Assembly: GCA_031384605.1 (NCBI GenBank) | Contig: JANNAT010000051.1 | Location: 31,606-95,605, forward strand | Source: JANNAT01 sp031384605 | GTDB taxonomy: Bacteria; Pseudomonadota; Alphaproteobacteria; Rhodobacterales; Rhodobacteraceae | Length of the DNA stretch: 64,000 nt | Direction of reading: 5' to 3' | Part shown: piece after piece, positions 24,982-33,889 of the stretch | Layout of the letters: the number at the start of each line of letters is the position of its first letter | How positions within the stretch are numbered: the first letter of the stretch is position 1 | Made by a program: the position numbers and the translations under genes | The notes under the pieces: model-generated | Databases searched by the model: none | The model's input: the letters and a program-made list of their open reading frames with translations, nothing else | What the model was told of the DNA's origin: nothing

Positions 24982-26511
24982 TCACAAGTATCGCCCCAGC
25001 CAAACACCCAAGCCAAACACCACTGGCAGGCCCAGCAATATCCGCCAGCCAAACAGCCGCGGCTGCGTGTTCACGGGCGGCAAAACCTCGGCCTGCCGTA
25101 TCAACGCGGCTTCAACCAAGCGCGGCAAACGTGGCCCGAACCGCCCCAAAACCCGCGCGGTATGCGCCAGATCCCGCAACAGGGCAATCGGCCCCACATT
25201 GCGTTTCACATAGGATTCCACCACCGGCTTGGCCACTTGCCAGATGTTGATATAGGGGTCCAACCCCCGCGCCACCCCTTCAACCACCACCATCGTGCGT
25301 TGCAGCAAGATCAACTCGGTGCGGGTTTCCATGCCAAACCGTTCGGTTACCGCAAACAGATACGACAACAGCCGCGACATCGAAATCCGAGTGGCATCCA
25401 TGCCGAAAATCGGCTCTCCCACTGCCCGCAACGCCCGGGCGAATTCGTCAATGTCGCGGTCCGCAGGCACATATCCCGCCTCAAAATGCACTTCGGCCAC
25501 ACGGCGGTAATCGCGCGCGATAAAGCCCATCAAAATTTCCGCGTAAACTCGGCGTGTATATTCATCAAACCGCCCCATGATGCCAAAATCATAGGCGATT
25601 ATATCGCCATTCGCCGCCACTTTCAGATTGCCCTGATGCATGTCGCCATGGAAAAAACCATCGCGCAACGCATGGCTAAGGAACAGGTGTAACACCCGCG
25701 ATGCCAGCGCCTTGCGATCATGCCCCGCCGCATCAATCGCGTCATTTTCCGCAAGGTTAATCCCTTCGGCCCAGCCCAGCGTCATCACCGTGCGGCCCGA
25801 ATAATCCCACACCGGCTTGGGCACCTGAAATCCTGCGTCGCCTTTGGTGTTGTCGGCAAATTCGGATGCGGCAGATGATTCCAGCCGTAAATCCAACTCG
25901 CCCATCACCACGCCTTCGAAATGGGTGATCACATCAATCGGGCGCAACCGACGGGCGGAGGGGGCCAGAAATTCAATCGCGCGGGCAGCAAAGTAAAATG
26001 CGTCGATATCCTTGCGAAACGCCCGTTCAATCCCCGGACGCAGCACTTTAACTGCCACATCCTGCCCGGTATCGGCCAGCCGTGCGCGATGCACTTGGGC
26101 AATAGACGCCGCAGCTACGGGTTCGGAAAATTCGGAAAATATCTGATCGACGGGCAGGCCCAGTTCCGCCGCGATCATCGCCTTGGCCACATCGGTGGAA
26201 AACGGCGGCAGTTTGTCTTGCAGATATTTCAACTGCAACGCCAGATCTTCGCCAACAATATCGGGCCGGGTCGACAGGATCTGGCCAAATTTGATATAGG
26301 CAGGCCCCAGTGCCGTCAGTGCGCGGGTGGCGGGTGGCAGTGCCGGATCGCCCTTCAGCCCCAGCCATTTGAACGGCCATCCCAATAACCGCGCCGCAAA
26401 CCGCAGCCTGGCGGGCGCACGAAACGCCTCAAGCACCACATCCATGGCACCCGTGCGTTCCAAAGTGGCCCCGGTGCGGATCAATCGCCAGATATTATGC
26501 GGGCCACGCAC
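24982..26511 (-). CDS. ubiB: UbiB, ubiquinone biosynthesis regulatory kinase-like protein
   Basis: UbiB is an atypical protein-kinase-fold (ADCK/ABC1) protein needed for ubiquinone synthesis at the inner membrane. The 509-residue protein has the family signature AAASIAQVHRARL (about 131-143), VAVKVLRPGIERAFRKD, HGDMHQGNLKV and DFGIMGRFDEY, and a hydrophobic C-terminal segment (about 485-506) that anchors it. The family KxGQ element appears as AYIKFGQILSTRPDIVG. It is encoded directly after ubiE, and the gap between the two genes is zero. Confidence 0.96.
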   Translation of the reverse strand: MRGPHNIWRLIRTGATLERTGAMDVVLEAFRAPARLRFAARLLGWPFKWLGLKGDPALPPATRALTALGPAYIKFGQILSTRPDIVGEDLALQLKYLQDKLPPFSTDVAKAMIAAELGLPVDQIFSEFSEPVAAASIAQVHRARLADTGQDVAVKVLRPGIERAFRKDIDAFYFAARAIEFLAPSARRLRPIDVITHFEGVVMGELDLRLESSAASEFADNTKGDAGFQVPKPVWDYSGRTVMTLGWAEGINLAENDAIDAAGHDRKALASRVLHLFLSHALRDGFFHGDMHQGNLKVAANGDIIAYDFGIMGRFDEYTRRVYAEILMGFIARDYRRVAEVHFEAGYVPADRDIDEFARALRAVGEPIFGMDATRISMSRLLSYLFAVTERFGMETRTELILLQRTMVVVEGVARGLDPYINIWQVAKPVVESYVKRNVGPIALLRDLAHTARVLGRFGPRLPRLVEAALIRQAEVLPPVNTQPRLFGWRILLGLPVVFGLGVWLGRYL

Positions 26512-27258
26512 CTAAATCTTCCATCCCGAATGCAAGGCAGCAATGCCCATCGTCAGATTACGGTATTTCACCTGATCAAACCCCGCGCTTCGAACCATAC
26601 TGGCAAAGCTTTCCTGATCGGGAAATTTGCGGATCGATTCGACCAGATACTGATAACTGTCGCGATCTTTCGCCACGATCTGCCCCATCACCGGGATCAC
26701 GTTGAACGAATACTTGTCATAAACCCATTGCGCGGCATCATTCGGAATGCGGCTGAATTCCAGAACCATCAACCGCCCACCTGGGCGCAGCACGCGGTAG
26801 GCTTCGCGCAGCGCATCACCGATTCGTGTCACATTCCGAATGCCAAAGGAAATCGTGTAAACATCGAACGACTTATCGGCAAAAGGCAGGGCCATAGCAT
26901 CGCCAACCACCCAATCCAGCCGGTCCGCCATTTTGTCGGCGTCCGCGCGCGCGCGTCCCGCTACCAACATGGATTCGGTCATGTCCAGCACTGTTGCCGT
27001 GGCCCCCGGCGCGCGTTTCAAAAACCGAAATGCCACATCCCCGGTGCCGCCCGCCACGTCCAACAGCCGCTGGCCGGGCCGGGGTGACAGCCAATCCATC
27101 ATCGCGGCTTTCCACAAACGGTGCATGCCGCCCGACATCAGATCGTTCATCACGTCGTATTTGCTGGCCACACGGGTGAACACGCCATGCACCATGCCCG
27201 CCTTGTCGCCTTCGGGCACGGTTTGAAAGCCGAAATGGGTGGTTTGATCATCGGTCAT
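26512..27258 (-). CDS. ubiE: UbiE, ubiquinone/menaquinone C-methyltransferase
   Basis: UbiE methylates the quinone ring using S-adenosylmethionine. I start at the ATG at 27258 (MTDDQTTHFGFQTVPEGDKA), the usual family start; an in-frame GTG at 27285 adds nine residues. The 248-residue protein has KYDVMNDLMSGGMHRLWKA, the SAM-binding motif LLDVAGGTGDVAFRFL and the FGIRNVTR and MVLEFSRIP stretches. It is encoded with ubiB and diverges from mutM across 87 bp. Confidence 0.97.
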   Translation of the reverse strand: MTDDQTTHFGFQTVPEGDKAGMVHGVFTRVASKYDVMNDLMSGGMHRLWKAAMMDWLSPRPGQRLLDVAGGTGDVAFRFLKRAPGATATVLDMTESMLVAGRARADADKMADRLDWVVGDAMALPFADKSFDVYTISFGIRNVTRIGDALREAYRVLRPGGRLMVLEFSRIPNDAAQWVYDKYSFNVIPVMGQIVAKDRDSYQYLVESIRKFPDQESFASMVRSAGFDQVKYRNLTMGIAALHSGWKI

Positions 27259-27345
27259 TTTGGATGCTGTCCTTGGCTTTGCCACATCTTATAGATAGGC
27301 AGCGTCCAGCCGCAATGCGCCCATCTGTCCAAGCCACAGGTTATC

Positions 27346-28197
27346 ATGCCCGAACTGCCCGAAGTTGAAACTGTCCGCCGAGGGCTTTTGCCGGTGATGG
27401 AAGGGCAGCGAATCGACCGGGCAGAGGTAAACCGCCCCGATCTGCGCTGGCCTTTGCCATTAGGGATGGCGGACCGGTTGACAGGCAAAACGGTTTTGGC
27501 GCTGCGACGGCGGTCGAAATACATTCTGGCCGATCTGTCATCGGGGGAGTCACTGCTGATCCATCTGGGCATGTCGGGGCGAATGCTGATTTCCGGGCAA
27601 ATGCTGGGGGAATTTCACCATACCCACCCCGCGCCGCAAAAGCATGACCATGTCGTTTTGCACATGGCAAACGGCGTGCGGGTGACATTTAACGACGCCC
27701 GCCGCTTTGGCGCGATGGATTTGCTGCCCACCGCCACTGCCGAAGACCATCCTTTGCTGGCCCCAATCGGCCCCGAGCCTTTGGGCAATACGTTCGATGA
27801 ACCCTATCTGATTTCTAAACTGAAAAACCGCAACACGCCGATCAAATCGGCCCTGCTCGATCAACATCTGGTCGCAGGGCTGGGCAATATCTATGTCTGC
27901 GAAACCTTGTTTCGCGCGCGGATCGACCCCACCACCAAGGCGGGGGCGCTTGCAAAATCCCGCGTGGCATCTTTGGTGCCGATCATTCGCCAAGTCCTAA
28001 GCGATGCCATCACGGCAGGCGGATCATCGCTGCGCGATTACCGTCAGGCGGATGGCGAGTTGGGCTATTTCCAGCACAGTTTTCAGGTCTACGGACGCGA
28101 AGGCCAACCCTGCCAATCCCCAGGGTGTTCCACACCAATTGCGCGAATCGTGCAATCGGGCAGATCGTCGTTCTATTGCCCCACCTGCCAGACGTGA
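27346..28197 (+). CDS. mutM: Formamidopyrimidine-DNA glycosylase
   Basis: MutM excises oxidised purines such as 8-oxoguanine. The 283-residue protein starts MPELPEVETVRRGL, which holds the catalytic Pro and Glu. It contains LLIHLGMSGRM, KHDHVVLHM, the helix-two-turn-helix region (LLDQHLVAGLGNIYVCETLF), and a C-terminal zinc finger with cysteines spaced CX4C and CX2C, the form common in alphaproteobacteria. It sits beside ubiE in the same divergent order seen in many relatives. Confidence 0.97.
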   Translation: MPELPEVETVRRGLLPVMEGQRIDRAEVNRPDLRWPLPLGMADRLTGKTVLALRRRSKYILADLSSGESLLIHLGMSGRMLISGQMLGEFHHTHPAPQKHDHVVLHMANGVRVTFNDARRFGAMDLLPTATAEDHPLLAPIGPEPLGNTFDEPYLISKLKNRNTPIKSALLDQHLVAGLGNIYVCETLFRARIDPTTKAGALAKSRVASLVPIIRQVLSDAITAGGSSLRDYRQADGELGYFQHSFQVYGREGQPCQSPGCSTPIARIVQSGRSSFYCPTCQT

Positions 28198-28257
28198 CTT
28201 GATAACGCGCCCGTTACTGCTACGACTCATCACCTGAATAACCCCGGAGCCGCTGCC

Positions 28258-29034
28258 ATGGCCTATGAAACCCTGATCATCGAGATTTCGGATTACACCT
28301 GCCTGATCCGCCTGAACCGGCCCGACGCGATGAACGCGCTGAACCTGAAGATGATGCAAGAATTGGCCGCCGCACTAACCGCCGCCGACCGCAACGATAA
28401 AATCCGCTGCATCGTGTTGACCGGGTCTGAAAAAGCCTTCGCCGCCGGGGCCGATGTGCGCGAAATGGCCGACAAAACCTTTACCGACGTGTTTTCGGAT
28501 GATCTTTTCGCCATTGAAACCGACGCCATCGGGCGCGTCCGCAAACCGATTATTGCCGCCGTATCCGGCTATTGCCTTGGCGGGGGGTGCGAATTGGCAA
28601 TGATGTGCGACTTTATCATCGCGTCTGATACCGCCAAATTTGGCCAACCCGAGATCAACCTTGGCATCTGCGCCGGCATGGGCGGCACCCAGCGCCTGAC
28701 CCGGTTTGTCGGTAAATCCAAGTCCATGGATATGCACCTGACGGGCCGGTTCATGGACGCGCCCGAGGCCGAACGCAGCGGTCTGGTCAGCCGCGTTGTG
28801 CCAGTGAAATCGCTGCTGGAAGAGGCAATGAAAATCGCCACCAAAATCGCTGAAAAATCCGCGATGTCCGTGATGGCTGTCAAGGAAACCGTCAACCGCG
28901 CGCAAGAAACCACCCTGCGCGAAGGGCTTTTGTTTGAACGCCGGCTGTTTCATGCCCTTTTCGCCACCGAAGATCAGAAAGAAGGCATGGCCGCCTTTCT
29001 TGAAAAACGCCAACCGCAGTTCCGCGACAGATAG
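28258..29034 (+). CDS. Enoyl-CoA hydratase
   Basis: A crotonase-family enzyme that hydrates trans-2-enoyl-CoA in beta-oxidation. The 258-residue protein shows the crotonase patterns RLNRPDAMNALNLKMMQELA (about 19-38), the oxyanion-hole segments AFAAGADVREM and GYCLGGGCELAMMCD, and the two catalytic glutamates in the stretches CELAMM and GQPEINLGICAGMGGTQRL. Substrate preference (short-chain or phenylacetyl-CoA derived) cannot be read from sequence. It lies between mutM and rpsT and has no partner pathway gene nearby. Confidence 0.93.
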   Translation: MAYETLIIEISDYTCLIRLNRPDAMNALNLKMMQELAAALTAADRNDKIRCIVLTGSEKAFAAGADVREMADKTFTDVFSDDLFAIETDAIGRVRKPIIAAVSGYCLGGGCELAMMCDFIIASDTAKFGQPEINLGICAGMGGTQRLTRFVGKSKSMDMHLTGRFMDAPEAERSGLVSRVVPVKSLLEEAMKIATKIAEKSAMSVMAVKETVNRAQETTLREGLLFERRLFHALFATEDQKEGMAAFLEKRQPQFRDR

Positions 29035-29058
29035 CGGCAACTGGCGCGGCTTTGACGG

Positions 29059-29087
29059 TTGACTAATGCCGGATGTGCCCGTAAAGA
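29059..29087 (+). promoter_or_regulatory. Sigma-70 type promoter for rpsT
   Basis: A TTGACT box (29059-29064) and a TAAAGA box (29082-29087) are separated by 17 bp and lie 47 bp upstream of the rpsT start. The spacing is ideal and the -35 matches five of six bases of the consensus. Confidence 0.6.
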
Positions 29088-29133
29088 CCTGATCTTGTGA
29101 ATTGCATCAGACCAAGAACCGGAATCCATACCG

Positions 29134-29409
29134 ATGGCAAATACCGCCCAGTCCAAAAAGCGCGCCCGTCAATCTGACGCCCGCCAAGACATCAACAAGG
29201 CGCGCCGCTCGCGGATCCGCACCTTCCTGCGCAAGGTTGAAGAGGCGCTGGCGTCTGGCAATCAGGCCAATGCCGCCGTAGCTTTGAAAAACGTGCAGCC
29301 TGAATTGGCGCGGGGCATCACCAAGGGTGTGATGCATAAAAATACCGTTGCCCGCAAAATGTCGCGCCTTGCATCGCGTGTTAAGGCCCTCGGCACCGCC
29401 GCCGCCTAA
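29134..29409 (+). CDS. rpsT: 30S ribosomal protein S20
   Basis: S20 binds 16S rRNA early in small-subunit assembly. The 91-residue protein is strongly basic and starts MANTAQSKKRARQSDARQD, followed by INKARRSRIRTFLRKVEEAL and the end HKNTVARKMSRLASRVKAL, all typical of S20. In alphaproteobacteria rpsT often lies just upstream of dnaA, as here. Confidence 0.97.
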   Translation: MANTAQSKKRARQSDARQDINKARRSRIRTFLRKVEEALASGNQANAAVALKNVQPELARGITKGVMHKNTVARKMSRLASRVKALGTAAA

Positions 29410-29964
29410 ACACTGTTTCGACCTAAGGTATCTTCGGGCGCTGCTTGCAAAAGCCGCGCCCTTTGTCATTTACGCCATATATTTTCGAAGGATTTTGACC
29501 TGTGCGTTGCCATTTTGCACTGGCCAACAGATTCGCGGGATCAAAGTTGTGTCAAGCAACAAGATCGGTTGCGAAGCCCGCACAGCGCTTGATACCTTGA
29601 TCCAAGCGAGTCACTTCGCTTGGGGGACAAGACCAGATCAACAGCAAATTTCTGTGGGCGCCGCTGCCAAGCTTTGCCAATTCAAACACAGAAAAGCGTT
29701 TAAGATCAAAATCTTGTGCTGTCTGCGCCTAAATTGGCCTACAGTCGTTCAGCGATCAGTGTCAGAGAGAATCTCTGGTGCTGCACCGTATGGATTTGCC
29801 CTGCTGCCGAACGGGCCGCTTTGGCTTTTTTGCCTGATGGCAAAGTAACCAAAGCCGCTTTTCAGCAGCGCCAAGCGATTGATTCTGCAGCTGTGGTGGG
29901 TGGCGAAACATAAGGCGCGATCGGATTTGGTCCGAGTAACAGACGCCTAGGGACGGAATGAAGT
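29410..29964 (+). promoter_or_regulatory. 555-bp non-coding leader between rpsT and dnaA, with hairpins
   Basis: I find no convincing gene here; the open frame across it has no family features. It holds three inverted repeats: CCAAGCGA/TCGCTTGG (29602-29623, perfect 8-bp arms); CAGAGA/TCTCTG (29763-29777); and a two-tier stem GCTTTGG/CCAAAGC (29818-29855) enclosing TTTGCC/GGCAAA with a TGAT loop. GATTC (GANTC methylation sites) occurs at 29530 and 29881. I see no TTATCCACA-type DnaA boxes. The region probably carries the dnaA promoter and leader. Confidence 0.5.
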
Positions 29965-31341
29965 ATGACGAATGAAGCCTGGGGCAGGGTGCGGGAATCG
30001 CTGGTAAAGCGGATCGGTAAAAACAATTATGTCAGCTGGATAGAACCGCTGCGGCTGTCCAATCTGGCCGAAGGCGTTGCACGATTCGAAGTGCCGACGA
30101 CGTTTTTTGGCGATTGGGTGTCGCGCAATTTCAGTGATCACATTCTGGCGCATCTGAATGCCGAAGGTCATGCTGTGGGTCGGGTCGAATTTTTTGTGCC
30201 CGCCCGCACCACGCAGCCGCGCCCCGCCAACGAATCGACCGCCCGAGCGCCTTTGCGCACCGTAAAGCCCGCGCGCAGCCGCAGTTTATCAGATGATGAA
30301 CTGCCGGGTGCCACTTTGGACGCGCGGTTTACCTTTGACAGCTTTGTTGTCGGCAAACCAAACGAGTTGGCCCACGCCGCCGCCCGGCGCGTTGCCGAAG
30401 GCGGCCCGGTCAGCTTCAATCCGCTGTTCCTTTATGGCGGCGTCGGTTTGGGCAAAACCCACCTGATGCACGCCATCGCCCATGAACTGCAGGTCCGCCA
30501 ACCCCATCTGCGCGTGTTGTTCCTGTCGGCCGAACAATTCATGTATCGCTTTGTCCAGGCCCTGCGCGAACGCCAGATCATGGATTTCAAAGAGATTTTC
30601 CGGTCGGTTGATGTTCTGATGGTCGATGACGTTCAATTCATCGCGGGAAAAGATTCCACGCAAGAAGAATTCTTTCACACGTTCAACGCCTTGGTTGATC
30701 AGAACAAACAAATCGTGATTTCTGCAGACCGCGCGCCGGGCGAGATTAAAGATCTGGAAGAACGCATCAAATCGCGCCTGCAATGCGGCTTGGTGGTTGA
30801 TCTGCATCCGACCGACTATGAACTTCGCCTTGGTATCTTGCAGCAAAAGGCGGAATTTTATCGCCAACAGTATAAGGGCCTGATGATTTCCAACGGCGTG
30901 TTGGAATTTCTGGCCCACCGGATCACCACCAACGTGCGCGTGCTGGAAGGCGCTTTGACCCGTTTGTTCGCCTTCGCCAGCCTTGTGGGCCGCGAAATCA
31001 CGCTGGAACTGGCGCAAGACTGCCTTGCCGATATTCTGCGTGCCTCGGATCGCAAGCTGACCATCGAAGAAATTCAGCGCAAAGTGGCAGAACACTACAA
31101 CATCCGCCTGTCCGATATGATCGGCCCCAAGCGGCTGCGCAACATCGCCCGGCCCCGGCAAGTGGCGATGTATCTTGCCAAACAGCTGACCCCGCGATCC
31201 TTGCCCGAAATCGGTCGCCGTTTTGGCGGCCGCGATCACACCACGATCATTCACGGTGTGCGCAAGATCGAAGAACTGATGGCCACCGACAGCCAACTGT
31301 CAGACGACCTGTTGCTGTTGCGGCGGTTGTTGCAGGGCTAA
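29965..31341 (+). CDS. dnaA: DnaA, chromosomal replication initiator
   Basis: DnaA opens the replication origin and also regulates genes. The 458-residue protein has an N-terminal DnaB-interaction domain (WGRVRESLVKRIGKNNYVSW), a linker, the AAA+ domain with Walker A (YGGVGLGKTHLMHAIA, about 155-170) and Walker B (VDVLMVDDVQF), and the C-terminal DNA-binding domain with the signature GRDHTTIIHGVRKIEE. Length fits alphaproteobacterial DnaA. The long leader upstream suggests regulated expression. Confidence 0.98.
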   Translation: MTNEAWGRVRESLVKRIGKNNYVSWIEPLRLSNLAEGVARFEVPTTFFGDWVSRNFSDHILAHLNAEGHAVGRVEFFVPARTTQPRPANESTARAPLRTVKPARSRSLSDDELPGATLDARFTFDSFVVGKPNELAHAAARRVAEGGPVSFNPLFLYGGVGLGKTHLMHAIAHELQVRQPHLRVLFLSAEQFMYRFVQALRERQIMDFKEIFRSVDVLMVDDVQFIAGKDSTQEEFFHTFNALVDQNKQIVISADRAPGEIKDLEERIKSRLQCGLVVDLHPTDYELRLGILQQKAEFYRQQYKGLMISNGVLEFLAHRITTNVRVLEGALTRLFAFASLVGREITLELAQDCLADILRASDRKLTIEEIQRKVAEHYNIRLSDMIGPKRLRNIARPRQVAMYLAKQLTPRSLPEIGRRFGGRDHTTIIHGVRKIEELMATDSQLSDDLLLLRRLLQG

Positions 31342-31419
31342 GGGGTGCCCAAACGGCCCGATTCGACGTCTTGGTTAACAGCGAAACGTCAAATGCCGCG
31401 CGACTGTTATGAAAGACGG

Positions 31420-31449
31420 ATTGTAGCGGCATTGTAGCACAGGTGTAGC
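31420..31449 (+). repeat. Three TGTAGC repeats at exact 11-bp spacing
   Basis: TGTAGC occurs at 31422-31427, 31433-31438 and 31444-31449, one helical turn apart; the first two copies share ATTGTAGC. They lie in the 280-bp gap between dnaA and dnaN, which otherwise holds no gene. Same-face repeats of this kind often bind a regulator. No known motif is recognised. Confidence 0.5.
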
Positions 31450-31621
31450 AAGCCGAATAATGGCCTAGCGCCCCAGTTAACATAACGTTCTCAATCACTT
31501 GAACGCGGATTGTTGTAACTTGGGGTGTCACACTGAACTCTTTCTGCTTAGGCCTTGATAAACTTCACAAATCGGCTAATTTCGACGTCCCCGCAGGGGG
31601 CAAGGCCAAGGGGATGCCAAA

Positions 31622-32740
31622 ATGAAGCTGTCAATCGAACGCGGAACGCTGCTGAAGGCGCTGGCGCAGGCCCAATCTGTGGTGGAACGCCGCAATACCA
31701 TCCCGATTTTGGCCAATGTTCTGATCGAAGCTGACGGTGCCCAGGTTAGTTTCCGCGCCACCGATCTTGATATCGAAGTGGTTGATCGTGCCCCCGCTAT
31801 GGTAGAACGCGCCGGCGCTACCACCGTATCTGCGGTGATGCTGCATGAAATCATCCGAAAATTGCCCGATGGGGCGCTGGTTGCATTGACTGAAGATGCC
31901 GCATCAGGCCGTCTTGTCATTGCGGCGGGGCGATCAACGTTCAGCCTTGCAACTTTGCCGCGCGAAGATTTCCCGGTGATGGCATCATCTGAATATTCAT
32001 CGAATTTCTCGGCCCCCGCCCCCGTGCTGCGCCGTTTGTTTGACAAGGCGAAATTCGCGATTTCTACTGAAGAAACAAGGTATTATCTGAACGGCGTCTA
32101 TCTGCATGTTTCGACCGGCGATATGGGGGCGGTGCTGCGTTGTGTCGCCACCGATGGCCACCGTTTGGCGCGCATTGACGCGCCCTTGCCCGACGGTGCG
32201 CAAGGCATGCCGGGGGTGATTGTGCCCCGCAAGACGGTGAATGAACTGCGCAAATTGCTGGATGATGACAGCGCCGAAATCGCGGTTTCGGTGTCGGAAA
32301 CCAAGGTTCGTTTTGCCACACCCGCGATCACGCTTACCTCAAAAGTTATCGACGGCACCTTCCCCGATTACACGCGTGTCATCCCAACCGGCAATACCCG
32401 CCGCTTGGAAGTGGATGCGTCGGAATTCGCCAAGGCGGTTGACCGCGTGGCCACGGTATCATCAGAACGGAGCCGCGCGGTAAAGCTGTCACTGGAAGAT
32501 GACCGGCTGATCCTGTCGGTAAACGCGCCGGATTCTGGTGCCGCCGAAGAAGAACTGGCCGTGGCCTATTCTGATGAACGGCTGGAAATTGGCTTTAATG
32601 CCAAATACTTGCTGGAAATTGCCAGTCAGGTTGACCGTGAAAACGCCGTGTTCATGTTCAACTCATCCGGTGATCCGACTTTGATGCGCGAAGGCAATGA
32701 TATGTCGGCGGTTTATGTTGTGATGCCGATGCGGGTGTGA
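31622..32740 (+). CDS. dnaN: DNA polymerase III beta sliding clamp
   Basis: DnaN is the sliding clamp that holds replication and repair polymerases on DNA. The 372-residue protein shows the three-domain clamp: MKLSIERGTLLKALAQAQSV, VVERRNTIPILANVLIEA, RYYLNGVYLHVS and the C-terminal end with DMSAVYVVMPMRV. The length of 372 is standard. It lies 280 bp after dnaA and 38 bp before recF. Confidence 0.98.
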   Translation: MKLSIERGTLLKALAQAQSVVERRNTIPILANVLIEADGAQVSFRATDLDIEVVDRAPAMVERAGATTVSAVMLHEIIRKLPDGALVALTEDAASGRLVIAAGRSTFSLATLPREDFPVMASSEYSSNFSAPAPVLRRLFDKAKFAISTEETRYYLNGVYLHVSTGDMGAVLRCVATDGHRLARIDAPLPDGAQGMPGVIVPRKTVNELRKLLDDDSAEIAVSVSETKVRFATPAITLTSKVIDGTFPDYTRVIPTGNTRRLEVDASEFAKAVDRVATVSSERSRAVKLSLEDDRLILSVNAPDSGAAEEELAVAYSDERLEIGFNAKYLLEIASQVDRENAVFMFNSSGDPTLMREGNDMSAVYVVMPMRV

Positions 32741-32778
32741 CCTGCGGCATATTTTCCGACGGGTAAAGGGGCAAAGCG

Positions 32779-33888
32779 GTGACAGGTCTGGCAATCACAG
32801 CCCTAACCTTGTCGCATTTTCGCAGTCATCGTGCGGCGCGACTGGCCTTTGATGGCCGGCCCGTGGCCATAATTGGCCCCAATGGGGCAGGTAAAACGAA
32901 TATTCTGGAAGCGGTTTCTTTGCTGTCACCCGGTCGCGGATTGCGCGGGGCGGGACCGCATGAAATCGCGCGCAAACCTGAAAGTCTGGGTTGGAAAGTG
33001 ACCGCAGATGTGCGCGGCTTTGGCGCAGATCACCGCGTTGAAACATGGGCCGAAGGCGGCGCCTCCCGCACCGTGCGCATAGACGAAAAAGCCGCCACCC
33101 AAGGCAGTTTGGGCCGGATACTGCGCGTCCTGTGGCTGGTGCCCGCGATGGACCGCCTTTGGATCGAACCTGCCGAAGGGCGGCGGCGGTTTTTGGATCG
33201 GATGACCCTGTCGTTCATCCCCGACCATGCCGAACAGGTTCTGACCTATGACAAGGCAATGCGCGACCGGAACCGATTGCTGAAAGACAACGTAACCGAT
33301 CCGCATTGGTATGCAGCACTGGAGCAGCAAATGGCGATTGCCGGGGGGGCGATAACTGCCAACCGCCACATTGCCCTGCAGCGGCTGGCTGCGGCGCAAC
33401 GGGATGCGCAGACAGTTTTCCCGCAGGCCGCGTTGCATGTCTCTGGCCCCGATGGGCAGCCCGAGCATACCGATATCGCCGGGCAACTGGCCGATGGACG
33501 CCGCCGTGATCTGGCGGCAGGCCGCACGTTACAAGGCCCGCATCGCACTGATTTAACAGCAATTTATATGGCCAAAGGTGTGCCCGCAGATCAGTGTTCA
33601 ACGGGGGAACAAAAGGCCCTGTTGATCAGTCTGATCTTGGCCAACGCGCGGGCTTTGGCGGCTGATCTGGGCATGGCACCGATCCTTTTGCTGGATGAGG
33701 TGGCAGCCCACCTTGATCAGTCGCGCCGGGCTGCCCTTTATGACGAACTTTGTGCCTTGGGCGCGCAAGCCCTGATGACAGGCACCGAAGCCGTGCTTTT
33801 TGATCACCTGGGCAGGCGCACGCAAATCCTTCATGTTGGCGAAGAAAACGGGCTGTCCCAAATCGCAACCCTATCCACCGGAGACTGA
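32779..33888 (+). CDS. recF: RecF, DNA repair ATPase
   Basis: RecF helps load RecA at single-strand gaps. The GTG start at 32779 gives 369 residues with the Walker A loop IIGPNGAGKTNILEAVSL (about 31-48), RPPLLLLDEV-type Walker B as LLLDEVAAHLD and a STGEQKALLISLILA signature motif. The GTG start is supported by the family N terminus LTLSHFRSHRAARLAF. It follows dnaN in the usual dnaA-dnaN-recF-gyrB order. Confidence 0.96.
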   Translation: MTGLAITALTLSHFRSHRAARLAFDGRPVAIIGPNGAGKTNILEAVSLLSPGRGLRGAGPHEIARKPESLGWKVTADVRGFGADHRVETWAEGGASRTVRIDEKAATQGSLGRILRVLWLVPAMDRLWIEPAEGRRRFLDRMTLSFIPDHAEQVLTYDKAMRDRNRLLKDNVTDPHWYAALEQQMAIAGGAITANRHIALQRLAAAQRDAQTVFPQAALHVSGPDGQPEHTDIAGQLADGRRRDLAAGRTLQGPHRTDLTAIYMAKGVPADQCSTGEQKALLISLILANARALAADLGMAPILLLDEVAAHLDQSRRAALYDELCALGAQALMTGTEAVLFDHLGRRTQILHVGEENGLSQIATLSTGD

Positions 33889-33889
33889 A

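Noticed and set aside
29348..29848. 166-codon frame across the rpsT-dnaA gap
   Set aside because: It starts inside rpsT, has no domain features and lies over several hairpins; it reads as non-coding leader.
30289..31296. 335-codon minus-strand frame opposite dnaA
   Set aside because: Shadow of dnaA; His/Gln-rich composition typical of antisense frames.
29410..31621. Chromosomal replication origin around dnaA
   Set aside because: No cluster of TTATCCACA-like boxes or AT-rich unwinding region was seen; in several alphaproteobacteria oriC is not next to dnaA.
33800..33889. Longer start for the LysE-family gene
   Set aside because: It would overlap recF by about 90 bp and adds a non-hydrophobic, unlikely N terminus; TTG at 33890 has a GGAGA site.
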